Assembly: GCF_002531755.2 (NCBI RefSeq)
Contig: NZ_CP034998.1
Coordinates: 62,001 to 126,000, forward strand
Direction: 5' to 3'
From: Rhizobium acidisoli
GTDB lineage: Bacteria > Pseudomonadota > Alphaproteobacteria > Rhizobiales > Rhizobiaceae
DNA length: 64,000 nucleotides
The position numbers were made by a program, and so were the translations under genes. Shown piece by piece: positions 18,477 through 27,588 of the stretch. The notes under the pieces are model-generated. The model was not told the origin of the DNA. It did not search any database and was given only the letters and a program-made list of their open reading frames with translations. Position 1 is the stretch's first letter, and every line of letters starts with the position of its first letter.

Positions 18477-18874
18477 ACGTTCCTGGGGCGTCCGTCTCCG
18501 GAGCGCCGGGGTTTCGGCCTGGTTTCCACGCGAAATTTCAGTTCCGCGGCCAATTCTTTGAAGGACGCCTCAAGCACGTCCCTGCGCGCGACAACCACAT
18601 AGTCGTGTCCGGGCTGCATTGCAAACCCCGCATGAAGCCGCACCGCCTCTTTCAGGCGGCGGCGCATGCGGTTGCGTTCGACTGCGTTGCCATGTTTTTT
18701 GGTGACTGTAAATCCGACGCGGGCTTGGCTGTCGGGTTCCTTCCGGTCGAGGACTTCGAGAAGGAAGAGGCCGCCGCGGCGTTTTTCGCCCTCGCGCACG
18801 GCAAGAAACTGCGGGCGGCTTTTCAGCCGCCCGACAGCGTGTTTTTCTTTTTTGGTCGTCAATTCGCCCGCCAT
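18473..18874 (-). CDS. rnpA: Ribonuclease P protein component
   Basis: The 133-residue basic protein has the RnpA signature [28 protein letters not shown]. It supports the catalytic RNase P RNA in 5' maturation of tRNAs. It follows rpmH by 21 bases and overlaps yidC by four bases. The C-terminal tail ([15 protein letters not shown]) is basic and probably disordered. Confidence 0.93.
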   Translation of the reverse strand: MAGELTTKKEKHAVGRLKSRPQFLAVREGEKRRGGLFLLEVLDRKEPDSQARVGFTVTKKHGNAVERNRMRRRLKEAVRLHAGFAMQPGHDYVVVARRDVLEASFKELAAELKFRVETRPKPRRSGDGRPRNV

Positions 18875-18895
18875 CTCTTTTCGGGCAACCCGGCC

Positions 18896-19030
18896 TTAAG
18901 CCGAAAGACGCTTGCGGCCCTGCGCGCGGCGGCCGGCGATGACCTTGCGGCCACCCTTGGTAGACATGCGCGCACGGAAGCCGTGGCGACGCTTGCGAAC
19001 AAGCTTGGATGGTTGGTAGGTACGCTTCAT
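18896..19030 (-). CDS. rpmH: 50S ribosomal protein L34
   Basis: The reverse strand from 19030 encodes the 44-residue L34: [20 protein letters not shown] at the start and [12 protein letters not shown] at the end, with stop TAA at 18896-18898. It is the first gene of the rpmH-rnpA-yidC operon; the upstream spacer must carry the promoter. Confidence 0.95.
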   Translation of the reverse strand: MKRTYQPSKLVRKRRHGFRARMSTKGGRKVIAGRRAQGRKRLSA

Positions 19031-19448
19031 TTATTTAAACACCGCGGAGTGCGGCCCTTCTTGAATTTGCATAATGCAAGGAGCGTTATTTTTCGAACGG
19101 GCGGGCCATAAAAGGCTGAGTGACCGGACGTGCGGCGGCTTATAGGGATGAAGCCGGTGAAAGTCAATTATACCGGATAATTTCACAGCAAGCGCCGGCT
19201 TGGTAAGTATTTTCGCACTCCGGTATTAATAAACTCGATCTGCGCCGCGTGGTTGTGATTTGTCGGCGCGGCAGATCGATGGCCCCGGTTTCCAGGGCTT
19301 TGTGCGTCCAGGCCTCTGGTCCACATGGATAATTTCTCCAGCCATAATCGTAAATATTGGAAATCTAACTTTAATAAATTTCGCCGATATTCCGATCATC
19401 GGCTGGAATTTGCTTTCCAGGCAGTGGCGTAGCTCAGGAGACAGTGCA
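19031..19448. other. Divergent intergenic region (rpmH / chemoreceptor)
   Basis: This 418-base region separates rpmH (leftward) from the chemoreceptor (rightward) and must hold both promoters. It is AT-rich at 19130-19230 and 19330-19390. An open frame runs through the right part from 19260, but it lacks a ribosome-binding site and its extension does not look like chemoreceptor sequence. I saw no RNA gene. Confidence 0.4.
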
Positions 19449-21446
19449 TTGAAGATCCGCGGCAAAATTAATCTGCTGGTATGCGTGATGGGCGCGGTGG
19501 CGCTTTTGATCGGCGCAACGGCGCTCTCGGCCATGCACGAATACAATCGCAACCTGACGGCTTACGAGCAGGCTGCCGCCCGCGCCTATGCCGGCGAACG
19601 CCTCAACCGCTTCGTCACGGCGGTGGTCATGGAAGCGCGCGGCATCTATGCGGCCAAGACGATTAAAGACACCCCGAACTTCGCCAAGGGCCTGCTGGCC
19701 GGCCTCGACGAGATCGACAAGGTCATCGCGGGCTGGGCGCCGCTGGTTCCGGAAGACGAGAAGGGCGATTTCGCCAAGCTCGTCGCCCGCGCTGCGGAAT
19801 TCCGCACCTTCCGTATGGAGACTGCCCGTCTCGGCACCGAAGTCGGCCCCGAGGCCGCCAGCGCCCAGGGCAACAATGACGCCAACCGCGCCAACCGCAA
19901 GGCGTTCCAGGCCGAAATCGACGCGGTCGTCGCCACCGACAAGGCAGCGCTCGAAACCGTCAACACCGAGATCGAAAGCTTCCGGACCTGGGTACTGATG
20001 CTCGTCCTCAGCATCACCGGCATCGGCATCGCGGTCGGCATCGGCATGGGCTTCTATATCGGCACCAGCCATCTGAGCCGCCCGATCAAGCGCGTCACCC
20101 GGGCGATCAACGAGGTCGCCAGCGGCAATTTCGAAGCCGAGGTCCCCTTTGCCGGGCGCCAGGATGAAATCGGCGAGATGGCCGCAGCCGTTGCGGTCTT
20201 CAAGGCCAACGGCCTTGCCGTCCAGCGCCTGAATGCCCAGGAGACGGCGATGCGCGCCAAGAGCGACGACCTGCAGTCGAGCATGTCCGTCGTCGTGGCT
20301 GCGGCTGCGGCCGGCGACTTTGGCCATCGCATCAGCAAGGACTACGAGGACGAGAACCTCAACCGCTTCGCCGGCAACATCAACACGCTGTTGTCGAGCG
20401 TCGATGCCGGCATCGGCGAGACCCGCCGCGTCATTGCAAGCCTTGCCGATGGCGACCTCACCCAGACGATGAACGGCAGTTTCCAGGGCGCCTTCGCCGA
20501 GCTGCAGCAGAACGTCAACAACACCTTCGTCACCCTGCAGGCGACCATGCGCGAAGTGCGCCAGACGACGGAAGCAATGAACGGCAACACCGCCGAACTG
20601 CGCAATGCCAGCGACGACCTGTCGAAGCGCACCGAGCAGCAGGCCGCCGCCCTCGAACAGACTTCGGCGGCACTCGATCAGATCACCGCCGTCGTTCAGA
20701 ATTCCACCGAGCGGGCGCATGAAGCCACCATCATGGTGTCGGAAGCCAAGGACAAGTCAGGCGCATCAGGCGTCGTCGTCGGCAATGCCGTCGAGGCCAT
20801 GGGCCGCATCGAGCAGGCATCGCGCGAAATCAGCCAGATCATCAACGTCATCGATGAGATCGCCTTCCAGACCAACCTGCTGGCGCTGAACGCCGGCGTC
20901 GAGGCGGCACGCGCCGGCGAGGCCGGCAAGGGCTTTGCGGTTGTGGCACAGGAAGTGCGCGAGCTCGCCCAGCGTTCGGCAAAGGCTGCCAAGGACATCA
21001 AGGCGCTGATCACCAAATCGGGCAACGAGGTGCAGGTCGGCGTCAAGCTCGTCCAGGCGACCGGCGAGGCTCTGGCTGAAATCGGCACCCGCGTCATTGC
21101 CATCAACGATCATATCCATTCGATCGCCACGGCTGCGACCGAACAGTCGACCGGCCTCAAGGAAGTCAATACCGCCGTCAACCAGATGGACCAGGTCACC
21201 CAGCAGAACGCCGCGATGGTCGAAGAGACCTCCGCCGCCACGCACAGGCTTTCGGCCGAAGCCGGCGGGCTGGTCCGCCTCATCTCCCGCTTCAAGCTGT
21301 CGGATGATGCGCCGGCACCGGTGGCGCTTGTGCGCAACGAGCCGCAACGGCCGGTCGCCTCGCCCGCCCGCCGGGCGATCGCCAAGGTCGCCCGCGCCTT
21401 CGGCGGCAACGCGGCCGCTGCCGAACAGAGCTGGGAAGAGTTCTGA
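19449..21446 (+). CDS. Methyl-accepting chemotaxis protein
   Basis: The 665-residue receptor has transmembrane segments at about 8-27 and 180-203 flanking a periplasmic helical domain, a HAMP domain ([20 protein letters not shown]), and a signalling domain with the hairpin tip [33 protein letters not shown]. It ends in SWEEF, matching the xWxxF pentapeptide that tethers CheR/CheB. I chose the TTG at 19449 because CAGGAGA lies just upstream and the protein then begins with its first membrane helix. The ligand is unknown. Confidence 0.92.
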   Translation: MKIRGKINLLVCVMGAVALLIGATALSAMHEYNRNLTAYEQAAARAYAGERLNRFVTAVVMEARGIYAAKTIKDTPNFAKGLLAGLDEIDKVIAGWAPLVPEDEKGDFAKLVARAAEFRTFRMETARLGTEVGPEAASAQGNNDANRANRKAFQAEIDAVVATDKAALETVNTEIESFRTWVLMLVLSITGIGIAVGIGMGFYIGTSHLSRPIKRVTRAINEVASGNFEAEVPFAGRQDEIGEMAAAVAVFKANGLAVQRLNAQETAMRAKSDDLQSSMSVVVAAAAAGDFGHRISKDYEDENLNRFAGNINTLLSSVDAGIGETRRVIASLADGDLTQTMNGSFQGAFAELQQNVNNTFVTLQATMREVRQTTEAMNGNTAELRNASDDLSKRTEQQAAALEQTSAALDQITAVVQNSTERAHEATIMVSEAKDKSGASGVVVGNAVEAMGRIEQASREISQIINVIDEIAFQTNLLALNAGVEAARAGEAGKGFAVVAQEVRELAQRSAKAAKDIKALITKSGNEVQVGVKLVQATGEALAEIGTRVIAINDHIHSIATAATEQSTGLKEVNTAVNQMDQVTQQNAAMVEETSAATHRLSAEAGGLVRLISRFKLSDDAPAPVALVRNEPQRPVASPARRAIAKVARAFGGNAAAAEQSWEEF

Positions 21447-21473
21447 TCCCGACCGATCGGATAATCTACGCGG

Positions 21474-21615
21474 CAGCCCCTCATCCGGCTGCCGCCACCT
21501 TCTCCCCGCGCGCGGGGAGAAGGGAATATGCCGCAACCTCTCCGTCCCTCGCCAACGTCGCGCTAGGCACGTCCCCTCGCCCCGTTTACGGGGAGAGGGT
21601 TAGGGTGAGGGGCAG
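21474..21615. repeat. RIME-like palindromic repeat
   Basis: The spacer after the chemoreceptor is filled by a compound palindrome: outer ends CAGCCCCTCATCCG and GTGAGGGGCAG, and inner hairpins CTTCTCCCCGCGCGCGGGGAGAAG and CCCCGTTTACGGGG. A second copy in opposite orientation lies at 37195-37373. The structure resembles the Rhizobium-specific intergenic mosaic elements (RIME); the name is given by resemblance only. Confidence 0.75.
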
Positions 21616-21784
21616 CCCTCATCGCGAGCTGGACGGCCGAGTGATTCAATGAGCCCGACGCCGCCTCCGGGCGGCGTTTTCTTGTGGCGACATGACGCTG
21701 CTCGCAAAGATTTGAAAGCGGAGGCTTTTGGTCTAATATAGAACTCGAGGGCGGCTGAAGTGCTGCCGATCGGGCGAGACGAAA

Positions 21785-23317
21785 ATGCCGGTACAAGATC
21801 AGGGCGACAATCCATCGGCGGAGCTTCCCGCAGCCGGCGAGACCGCAAGGGCGCCGTGCCCGTCTGCTGGCATGTTCGGCGGCATGTTCGGCGGATTGTC
21901 GGGCAAGCTGCTCTGGCTCACTGTTTTCTTTATCATGCTCGCCGAAATTCTGATCTTCATCCCCTCGGTCGCCAGCATGCGCATCCGCTGGCTGGAGGAA
22001 AGGCTGAACACGGCCGCCGCCGCCGCCATCGTCATCGATGGGCTGCAGCCGGTCGAGCTGCCGCGTGCGCTGCAGAAGGAGACGCTGGAGGCGACCGGCA
22101 CCAAGGCGATCGTGCTGCGCAAGGACGGCACGTCGCGGCTCTTGGCGACGACGGATATGCCGACCTCGGTCGATGAAGCCTATGATCTGACCGACGTGCC
22201 GCCGGCAACGGCGATGCGCGATGCGCTCGACACCTTGATCTTCGGCGGCAGCCGGATGATCCGTGTCTACGGCCCCGTCGGCGACACCAATACCGGCGTT
22301 GAGGTGGTGATGAAGGACAAGCAGCTGCGCACGGCGATGTTTGCCTATTCCCGCAACGTTCTCCTGCTGTCGGTGCTGATCGCGCTGTTCACCGCGACGC
22401 TGATCTTCTTTGCGATCAACCGCATCCTGATCGGCCCGATCCGCCGGCTGACCGGCAGCATGCAGCAATTCTCCTCCGATCCGGAGAACCCCGCCCACAT
22501 TTATATCGGCGACGGCGGCCGCGACGAACTGGCGGTCGCCGGCCGCAATCTCACCTCGATGCAGATGGAGCTGCAGAAGACGCTGAAGCAGCAGAAGAAC
22601 CTCGCCGCTCTCGGCCTCGCCGTCTCCAAGATCAATCACGACATGCGCAATATCCTGGCCTCGGCGCAGCTGATGTCGGACCGGCTGGTCGATGTCGATG
22701 ATCCGATGGTCAAGAGCTTCGCCCCGAAGCTGCTGCGCACCATCGACCGCGCCGTCGGTTATACCACCGAGGTGCTGTCCTACGGCAAGGCGAGCGAATC
22801 GGCCCCGCGCCGCCGCCATGTCCTGCTTTTGGAACTCACCCAGGACGTCAAGGACATGCTGGCGATCGATCCGCAAAGCGGCATCGAATTCACCGAGCAG
22901 ATTGGCGCCGATCTCAAGGTCGATGCCGATGGTGAGCAACTGTTCCGGGTCATCCACAATCTCTGCCGCAACGCGCTGCAGGCGCTGACGGCGCCGGGCG
23001 AGGGTGCCCCGGGTACGGTCAGGCGCATCACCGTCGCCGCCCAGCGCGTCGGCAGTGTCGTCAGCATCACCGTGGATGATACCGGCCCCGGTATGCCGCT
23101 GAAGGCGCGCCAGAACCTGTTTGCTGCCTTTCGCGGCTCCGCCCGCTCCGGCGGCACCGGCCTTGGCCTGACGATCGCCCGCGAGCTGGTGCTCGCCCAT
23201 GGCGGCACGATCGCGCTTGTGGAAAAGCCGACGGTGGGAACCCAGTTCCGCATCGAGATCCCCGATCGCCCGGTTTCGCTGGAGGATTACCGTAGCCGGA
23301 CGCACAGCGAAAAGTGA
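21785..23317 (+). CDS. Membrane sensor histidine kinase
   Basis: The 510-residue kinase has transmembrane segments at about 41-60 and 198-222 enclosing a periplasmic sensor, a HAMP-like linker (NRILIGPIRRLTGSMQQFS), a dimerisation region with phospho-acceptor His285 in SKINHDMRNILASAQ, and an ATPase domain ending in DTGPGMP and GGTGLGLTIARELV. The N-terminal 35 residues are a Gly/Pro-rich cytosolic tail. No response regulator is adjacent. The ATG at 21785 has only a weak ribosome-binding site. The signal is unknown. Confidence 0.88.
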   Translation: MPVQDQGDNPSAELPAAGETARAPCPSAGMFGGMFGGLSGKLLWLTVFFIMLAEILIFIPSVASMRIRWLEERLNTAAAAAIVIDGLQPVELPRALQKETLEATGTKAIVLRKDGTSRLLATTDMPTSVDEAYDLTDVPPATAMRDALDTLIFGGSRMIRVYGPVGDTNTGVEVVMKDKQLRTAMFAYSRNVLLLSVLIALFTATLIFFAINRILIGPIRRLTGSMQQFSSDPENPAHIYIGDGGRDELAVAGRNLTSMQMELQKTLKQQKNLAALGLAVSKINHDMRNILASAQLMSDRLVDVDDPMVKSFAPKLLRTIDRAVGYTTEVLSYGKASESAPRRRHVLLLELTQDVKDMLAIDPQSGIEFTEQIGADLKVDADGEQLFRVIHNLCRNALQALTAPGEGAPGTVRRITVAAQRVGSVVSITVDDTGPGMPLKARQNLFAAFRGSARSGGTGLGLTIARELVLAHGGTIALVEKPTVGTQFRIEIPDRPVSLEDYRSRTHSEK

Positions 23318-23440
23318 CGGGCTTCCGAAAGCCGCGGCCGCAAATTATGAAACGCGCGATTTTTTCCGAAATGCTCTTGCATTGTCCCGAAGGACGCTTT
23401 AGAGGATCGCCCACGCAAGCGGCACCGCCGCTTCTGCCAC

Positions 23441-23517
23441 GCACCCGTAGCTCAGCTGGATAGAGCACCAGACTACGAATCTGGGGGTCAGGAGTTCGAA
23501 TCTCTTCGGGTGCGCCA
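23441..23517 (+). tRNA. tRNA-Arg (anticodon ACG)
   Basis: The sequence folds as a cloverleaf: acceptor arms GCACCCG (23441-23447) and CGGGTGC (23507-23513), D arm AGCTCAGCTGGATAGAGC, anticodon stem CCAGA/TCTGG with loop CTACGAA (anticodon ACG at 23475-23477), T loop TTCGAATC, and an encoded CCA at 23515-23517. It reads CGN arginine codons after A34-to-inosine editing. It marks the left border of the accessory stretch. Confidence 0.95.
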
Positions 23518-23690
23518 CTTCCTCTTTTTCATTGCAAGACTATGTTAAGGCCTTGAACGGGAAGCTCAAATCCGCCGTTCTAAATCCTTCATTCCGCTTA
23601 TACCTTAGCCTATCGGCGAAGGTTAGTTTCAGCATCGCGCGGCGATTTTCCAATCTTGGCGGTACCGCCGCGATATGGCAGAATGAACAC

Positions 23691-23927
23691 ATGAAGAACA
23701 ATGTAGATATTTCCGACGATCTTAGCCGTCGCATCGACATGCTGGCAGAGCGTTCAAACTTGACACGCAGCCAGATTATCGAAGACGCGCTTTCCCATGG
23801 TCGCTCTCTTGCGTGGCAGGAAAAATGGATCGCGGGCGTTCAGGCGGGGATCGAAGACGCCGACAGAGGCAACTTCGCCACGGATGAAGAAATTGCTGCC
23901 GTACTGAACAAATACAGTCAGGCATAA
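23691..23927 (+). CDS. Ribbon-helix-helix antitoxin (ParD/CopG-like)
   Basis: The 78-residue protein begins MKNNVDISDDLSRRIDMLAE and continues RSNLTRSQIIEDAL, a ribbon-helix-helix DNA-binding fold, followed by an acidic C-terminal tail (QAGIEDADRGNFATDEEIAA) suited to wrap a toxin. The next gene, 7 bases downstream, is a RelE/ParE-like toxin, so this is the antitoxin and probable autorepressor. The frame is open upstream, but the ATG at 23691 is the credible start. Confidence 0.8.
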   Translation: MKNNVDISDDLSRRIDMLAERSNLTRSQIIEDALSHGRSLAWQEKWIAGVQAGIEDADRGNFATDEEIAAVLNKYSQA

Positions 23928-23934
23928 CAGCCCC

Positions 23935-24222
23935 GTGCGCCTTGTCTGGACGAAACGCTGTCTCAAAGAGCTTGCAGACATCAACGATTACATCGGCGAG
24001 AGAAACCCGCGCGCTGCAGCGCGCGTCGTCAATGGCATTCATTCAAAGACGGAGAAGCTTTTATCCGCCAATCCCTTCTTAGGGCGTGCCGGCGAAATCA
24101 GAGGAACACGCGAGCTTGTCATTCCGGCAACGCCTTACATCGTTGCTTACCGCGTTCGAGACGACCATATCGAAGTTCTGTTTGTCCAGCACGGCGCGCG
24201 TGAGTGGCCGGACGAGGTCTAA
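23935..24222 (+). CDS. RelE/ParE-family toxin
   Basis: The 95-residue protein has the ParE/RelE fold signature: VWTKRCLKELADINDYIGER, then NPFLGRAGEIRGTRELVI, and YIVAYRVRDDHIEVLFVQHG. It starts with GTG 7 bases after the antitoxin stop. ParE toxins poison gyrase and RelE toxins cut mRNA; sequence alone does not separate them here. All family segments are present, so the pair looks intact. Confidence 0.85.
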   Translation: MRLVWTKRCLKELADINDYIGERNPRAAARVVNGIHSKTEKLLSANPFLGRAGEIRGTRELVIPATPYIVAYRVRDDHIEVLFVQHGAREWPDEV

Positions 24223-24356
24223 TCGTCCTGGCAATGCGCCGACGAAATCAGCGTTCGACGCTTCACCCCCGCCATCAAATGATATCGTACTTCCCTGGTG
24301 CCTCGAAGGAGCTATGTCCGGGAAGAAAAAGCTGATGCGAAGCGAGGAAGTTTGCC

Positions 24357-25013
24357 GTGGCAATTTCAGAATTATGGACGGTCTCCAACCGACATCAATT
24401 TCCCTTGCCGGATTTTCAGAACGGGGATGAAATCAGGTTTCCCGGCGCTTTGGTGTCGGCATTGCTTGATCGGTTTACAAAATCAGGAGACGCCGTCTTC
24501 GATCCCTTTGTCGGCTTGGGGACGACTTTCTTTGTCTGCGAGCAGAGGGGCAGAATCCCCTATGGGATAGAAGCCGACCGGCAGAGATATGAATGGGTCA
24601 AGCAACGCATCACGACAAAGCATCATCTGGTCTGCGGTGATAGCGCAGAGCTGGCAGCCTTCGATTTTCCCGAGATGGATTTCTGCATCACATCCCCGCC
24701 ATACATGCCTCATTGGCATAAATGGAACCCGCTTTACAACGGCGATGCGGATTATGACGGCTATGACATCTATCTGAAAAGAATGCAGGAAATATACGGC
24801 CGGATCTGCAAACGCATGAAGACGAACGCTTACCTTGTCGTTCAGGCCGACAATCTGACCAACGAACAATTCTCTCCCCTTGTCTGGGATCTGGGAAGAG
24901 CTTTGTCGGAGGTCATGATGCTTGAAGGGGAAATTGTGGTGAATTGGTCTGAAGCGGTGGACAACGGCAACCGATTCACACAGTGCCTCGTGTTCAAGAA
25001 TGCAAGCGGATGA
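24357..25013 (+). CDS. Solitary DNA methyltransferase (N4-cytosine / N6-adenine type)
   Basis: The 218-residue protein has the SAM motif DPFVGLGTT (residues 49-57) and the catalytic motif TSPPY (112-116), the signature of amino-DNA methyltransferases. It lacks a large target-recognition domain. The GTG start at 24357 is preceded by GAGGAAG. No restriction endonuclease gene is adjacent, so it is an orphan modification enzyme or phage/plasmid-derived. Its position between a toxin-antitoxin pair and secreted unknown proteins marks accessory DNA. The target sequence is unknown. Confidence 0.8.
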   Translation: MAISELWTVSNRHQFPLPDFQNGDEIRFPGALVSALLDRFTKSGDAVFDPFVGLGTTFFVCEQRGRIPYGIEADRQRYEWVKQRITTKHHLVCGDSAELAAFDFPEMDFCITSPPYMPHWHKWNPLYNGDADYDGYDIYLKRMQEIYGRICKRMKTNAYLVVQADNLTNEQFSPLVWDLGRALSEVMMLEGEIVVNWSEAVDNGNRFTQCLVFKNASG

Positions 25014-25069
25014 AAAGTTCGCCGCGATAGCCGCTACAGTCTGTGCCCCCAAGGCAGCGAAGCGAAAAA

Positions 25070-25462
25070 CTATTGCTCGGCCGGGAAGTCCCTTTCATAG
25101 GCTTCCCTTTCTTCCTTCCCAGAGGCGGATGAGTAATAGCCACTGCAGATCAGATAAGAGCACTCATCCGGGTCGCCCATTTCCCATCCCGGCAGGCAGG
25201 TTACCACGCGCCGGAATTTTTCATTGCAAAGGCCGTGGTTTGCCAAGAGCCGCGGCTCGTTTCCGAAATACGCGCTTATGGCTTTCTGGCGAGTCCATGC
25301 AGGAACGACTTTCCAATCAGCGGCGCCGCCCTCAGCGCTGACATTGCCGGTCGCACAGAGCGACCAGTTGGAAATCACGATCGGCTGATCGCAGGCAAAA
25401 GTCTGGACGGTGCTTCCCAGCAGGATCGAAACCAGTGCCAGCAACCGCTGGCCATAGATCAT
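25070..25462 (-). CDS. Secreted cysteine-containing hypothetical protein
   Basis: The 130-residue product begins with a signal peptide (MIYGQRLLALVSILLGSTVQ, cleavage near TFA/CD). The mature part has six cysteines that could form disulfides, the last ones in CNEKFRRVVTCLPGWE and ECSYLICSGYY. The frame is open 15 codons further upstream; the ATG at 25462 gives the clean signal peptide. No family is recognised. It is convergent with the DNA methyltransferase gene. Confidence 0.55.
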   Translation of the reverse strand: MIYGQRLLALVSILLGSTVQTFACDQPIVISNWSLCATGNVSAEGGAADWKVVPAWTRQKAISAYFGNEPRLLANHGLCNEKFRRVVTCLPGWEMGDPDECSYLICSGYYSSASGKEEREAYERDFPAEQ

Positions 25463-25566
25463 CGCGCCCTTCTCCCTCACGCCGAACTTTCGCATTCTGG
25501 CCTCCAACCGTGTGCAATTGCCTGTCCCTGATGGGATCAGGCGATCTCAAAAGACGCCCTAAGATT

Positions 25567-25638
25567 TTTTTCCTAGTTCATGAAACGTTCTTACGCTGGA
25601 TTGCTCGCCGTTGCAACCATGGAATGTTGAATGTCGAA
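25567..25638. repeat. Diverged repeated leader, copy A
   Basis: About 70 bases align without gaps to 31394-31465: both contain TTTTCCTAGT, CATG, CGTTC, CGCT, TTGC, TTGCAACCA and end in ATGTCGA. About three quarters of positions match by eye. In this copy the following reading frame (MSKNIVAIGDADARAG from 25631) runs into the DUF982 gene on the other strand and looks like a remnant. Confidence 0.5.
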
Positions 25639-25791
25639 GAATATTGTGGCGATAGGTGATGCGGACGCTCGGGCCGGTTTTTCCGACCGCACGCGTGAGA
25701 GAACGACAAAAGCCGCACCAATGCCAAAAAGCCGCCGGCTCGTGCCTCTCGGTGGAGGCGTCACGCCCAACAGAGTCCAAATGCCCTGGCG

Positions 25792-26037
25792 CTACTCCTT
25801 GATTGGGATTCCGGCTTCGATTGCAGCTTCGATAAAGGCCTGCCGCGCTTCTTCCCGGTTTCGTTTGCCCGACATGACATCGGCGCAAACCGCGCACGCC
25901 CGATCGAGAGCCGGACCCTCCTCGGTCGGCCAGTCTTCGACCAGCGCCCATGTTGCGGCCTGGGTCGTCTGGATCACCACCCATTGATCCGGGCCTTCAA
26001 GGGCTAACGTCACCGGCTTCTTCCAAATGGTTTGCAT
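25792..26037 (-). CDS. DUF982 family protein
   Basis: The 81-residue protein starts MQTIWKKPVTLALEGPDQWV and continues TTQAATWALVEDWPTEEGPA, the DUF982 pattern found in many copies in rhizobia and relatives. Family function is unknown. The start at 26037 gives the family-typical N terminus; the longer open frame upstream is not conserved-looking. Confidence 0.8.
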   Translation of the reverse strand: MQTIWKKPVTLALEGPDQWVVIQTTQAATWALVEDWPTEEGPALDRACAVCADVMSGKRNREEARQAFIEAAIEAGIPIKE

Positions 26038-26167
26038 TGTCTGAGGACCTCCGCTGCATCTTCTCTGCCGCCTCCTCACATAAGGCGGTTTATCCCGCAT
26101 GGCGAGGCGACGGCTTGCACGAGATGCTTTTTCCAGCAAAGCCGATTGCAGGCCTATGCGGCTCCTC

Positions 26168-26689
26168 TCAGAAATCCTGGGTGAATTCGCACGCCAGCAA
26201 TGTTTTGCCTGGCAAGGCGTCCCCTTGGCGGGCGACAATCCGGACTTTTCCGGGGCCGGCAAGTCCCGGTTCGGGCTGCTGATCGGCGGCAAGCTCGCGC
26301 GAATAGCCCTTGGTGGATGTTCCAAGCAGGTCCGAACTCTCCGGCTTCAACCGGTATTTTTTCGCCAGATCGTCAGCGCGTTGGCCCTCGACCAGAATTC
26401 CGACCGCATTACTGGCAAAGAAAACCTCTGTCGACTTGAAGCCGTCGCGGCCGATCTGGCTCGGGATCTTGTAGATCGCCGCACCGAGCGACGAGGTGTC
26501 CGGCTTGGCCAGAGCTTCCGCGGCATCATAAATCTCCGTTGCCGATGTCATCGAATAGGGTGGTTTGCACAGGGCCGCGTCGAAGAACTTGTCATTGGCC
26601 GAAGCGGCCATGACCTGTTCGGCCTGAAATGTCTGAAAAGCAACGCATAGCGAGAAGGCAGCGGTGCGAATGAATTTGGCGTTATGCAT
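26168..26689 (-). CDS. Secreted hypothetical protein
   Basis: The 173-residue protein begins MHNAKFIRTAAFSLCVAFQT with probable signal-peptide cleavage after VMA (about residue 28). The mature part has no recognised domain; it contains TEIYDAAEALAKPDTSSLGA and a Pro/Gly-rich segment, and two cysteines (ALCKPPYS and LLACEFTQ) that could pair. It lies upstream of the DUF982 gene on the same strand. Confidence 0.6.
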   Translation of the reverse strand: MHNAKFIRTAAFSLCVAFQTFQAEQVMAASANDKFFDAALCKPPYSMTSATEIYDAAEALAKPDTSSLGAAIYKIPSQIGRDGFKSTEVFFASNAVGILVEGQRADDLAKKYRLKPESSDLLGTSTKGYSRELAADQQPEPGLAGPGKVRIVARQGDALPGKTLLACEFTQDF

Positions 26690-26873
26690 GAAATATTCCC
26701 AAGAGTGGCAGCAGCGGGGCCGCGTTCGATTAAGTCCGGATGCTTAGGGGATTCGGAACGGCATTGCCACCTTAAGTTTAGGTTTCGGTCTTTTCGAAAG
26801 TGCTGCGAGATGTTTAATTGCAGCTCGCTGTCCGAGACAGAGCATCACAGTCCCTTACGACGGCGGGAGAGCC

Positions 26874-27053
26874 ATGATCGCAGCCTATATCGACGAAATC
26901 ATCATGTTTTGCGCCGGCCTGTGGATGACCTCGGTGGGCTTTGGCTATCTGCCGCTGCCCGGCTACTCGGCCAACCCGCCTCTGGTTCGTCACTTCAAGT
27001 GGATGGGCCCCATGCTGCTCGTCATCGCCATCGTATTGGCGGCCGCCTCATAG
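26874..27053 (+). CDS. Small membrane protein
   Basis: A 59-residue frame starts at ATG 26874 behind GGCGGGAGA and ends with TAG at 27051-27053. It has two hydrophobic segments (AAYIDEIIMFCAGLWMTSVG and WMGPMLLVIAIVLAAAS) joined by a Pro/Gly-rich turn (YLPLPGYSANPP). It could be a two-helix inner-membrane protein. I know no family for it. Confidence 0.5.
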   Translation: MIAAYIDEIIMFCAGLWMTSVGFGYLPLPGYSANPPLVRHFKWMGPMLLVIAIVLAAAS

Positions 27054-27196
27054 GCTCGCCATCTTGGAGGCCTGGGAAGAGCCCTTGAGGTTGCGTCCTT
27101 GGCGGCTCGCCAAGCAATATATGCTGGCCTGCATGTCGTGCGAATTGTCCAGCAAAAAGCTCTTCACTCACTCGGGGCAGGTGATAACATTCGCCT

Positions 27197-27475
27197 ATGC
27201 CGACACCAAAGACCCAACCGCTCGATATTGACGCGCATTTGCAAGCGCGTCTTGGCCTCCTTGCCAAAAAGCAAGGCGCTTCGCTTGCAGATTTTGCCGA
27301 AAGCGTGCTGCGTTCCTATGCCGATGAAGCGGAGCGCGCGACTAGCGAACAGGCTGAGGATGAAGGGCGCTGGCAGCGGTATCTGGAAGCCGGAGTTTCG
27401 GTGCCATTCGAGACAGTCCGGGCCAAACTGCGCGGTTTTGCCGCCGAAGCCGCCCGTAAAGCGGACCCATGGTGA
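27197..27475 (+). CDS. Ribbon-helix-helix antitoxin without intact toxin
   Basis: The 92-residue protein (LDIDAHLQARLGLLAKKQGA, then SLADFAESVLRSYADEAER) has a CopG/RHH-like N terminus and a helical C-terminal tail (EDEGRWQRYLEAGVSVPFET) typical of antitoxins paired with RelE/ParE toxins. The expected toxin start overlaps its stop codon, but only the first residues of a toxin remain. It is therefore an orphan antitoxin, possibly still a DNA-binding regulator. Confidence 0.7.
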   Translation: MPTPKTQPLDIDAHLQARLGLLAKKQGASLADFAESVLRSYADEAERATSEQAEDEGRWQRYLEAGVSVPFETVRAKLRGFAAEAARKADPW

Positions 27476-27588
27476 AATTCGTTTTCCTGCCGGAGGCAGA
27501 AGGCTCTAGTCGACCGACAGCCGCGCCGCGCACCAATGCCATACCGCATCGACCGCCTTTCGCGGCGATGATGTGCGTTTGCGGATAA
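27469..27588 (+). pseudogene. Truncated RelE/ParE-type toxin stub
   Basis: The frame begins MVKFVFLPEAE, a typical toxin first strand and helix start, overlapping the antitoxin stop. It then loses similarity (GSSRPTAAPRTNAIPHRPPF) because from 27506 the DNA belongs to the 3' end of the convergent LysR gene, and it stops after 39 codons. This reads as a toxin deleted down to its first dozen codons. Confidence 0.5.

Noticed and set aside
21563-23305. A 580-codon open frame on the minus strand
   Set aside because: It is opposite the histidine kinase and runs into the palindromic repeat; the composition is typical of antisense shadows.
23441-23517. tRNA-Arg as an integration site with a flanking att repeat
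   Set aside because: No integrase and no second copy of the tRNA 3' end was found to the right, so no attachment site is claimed.
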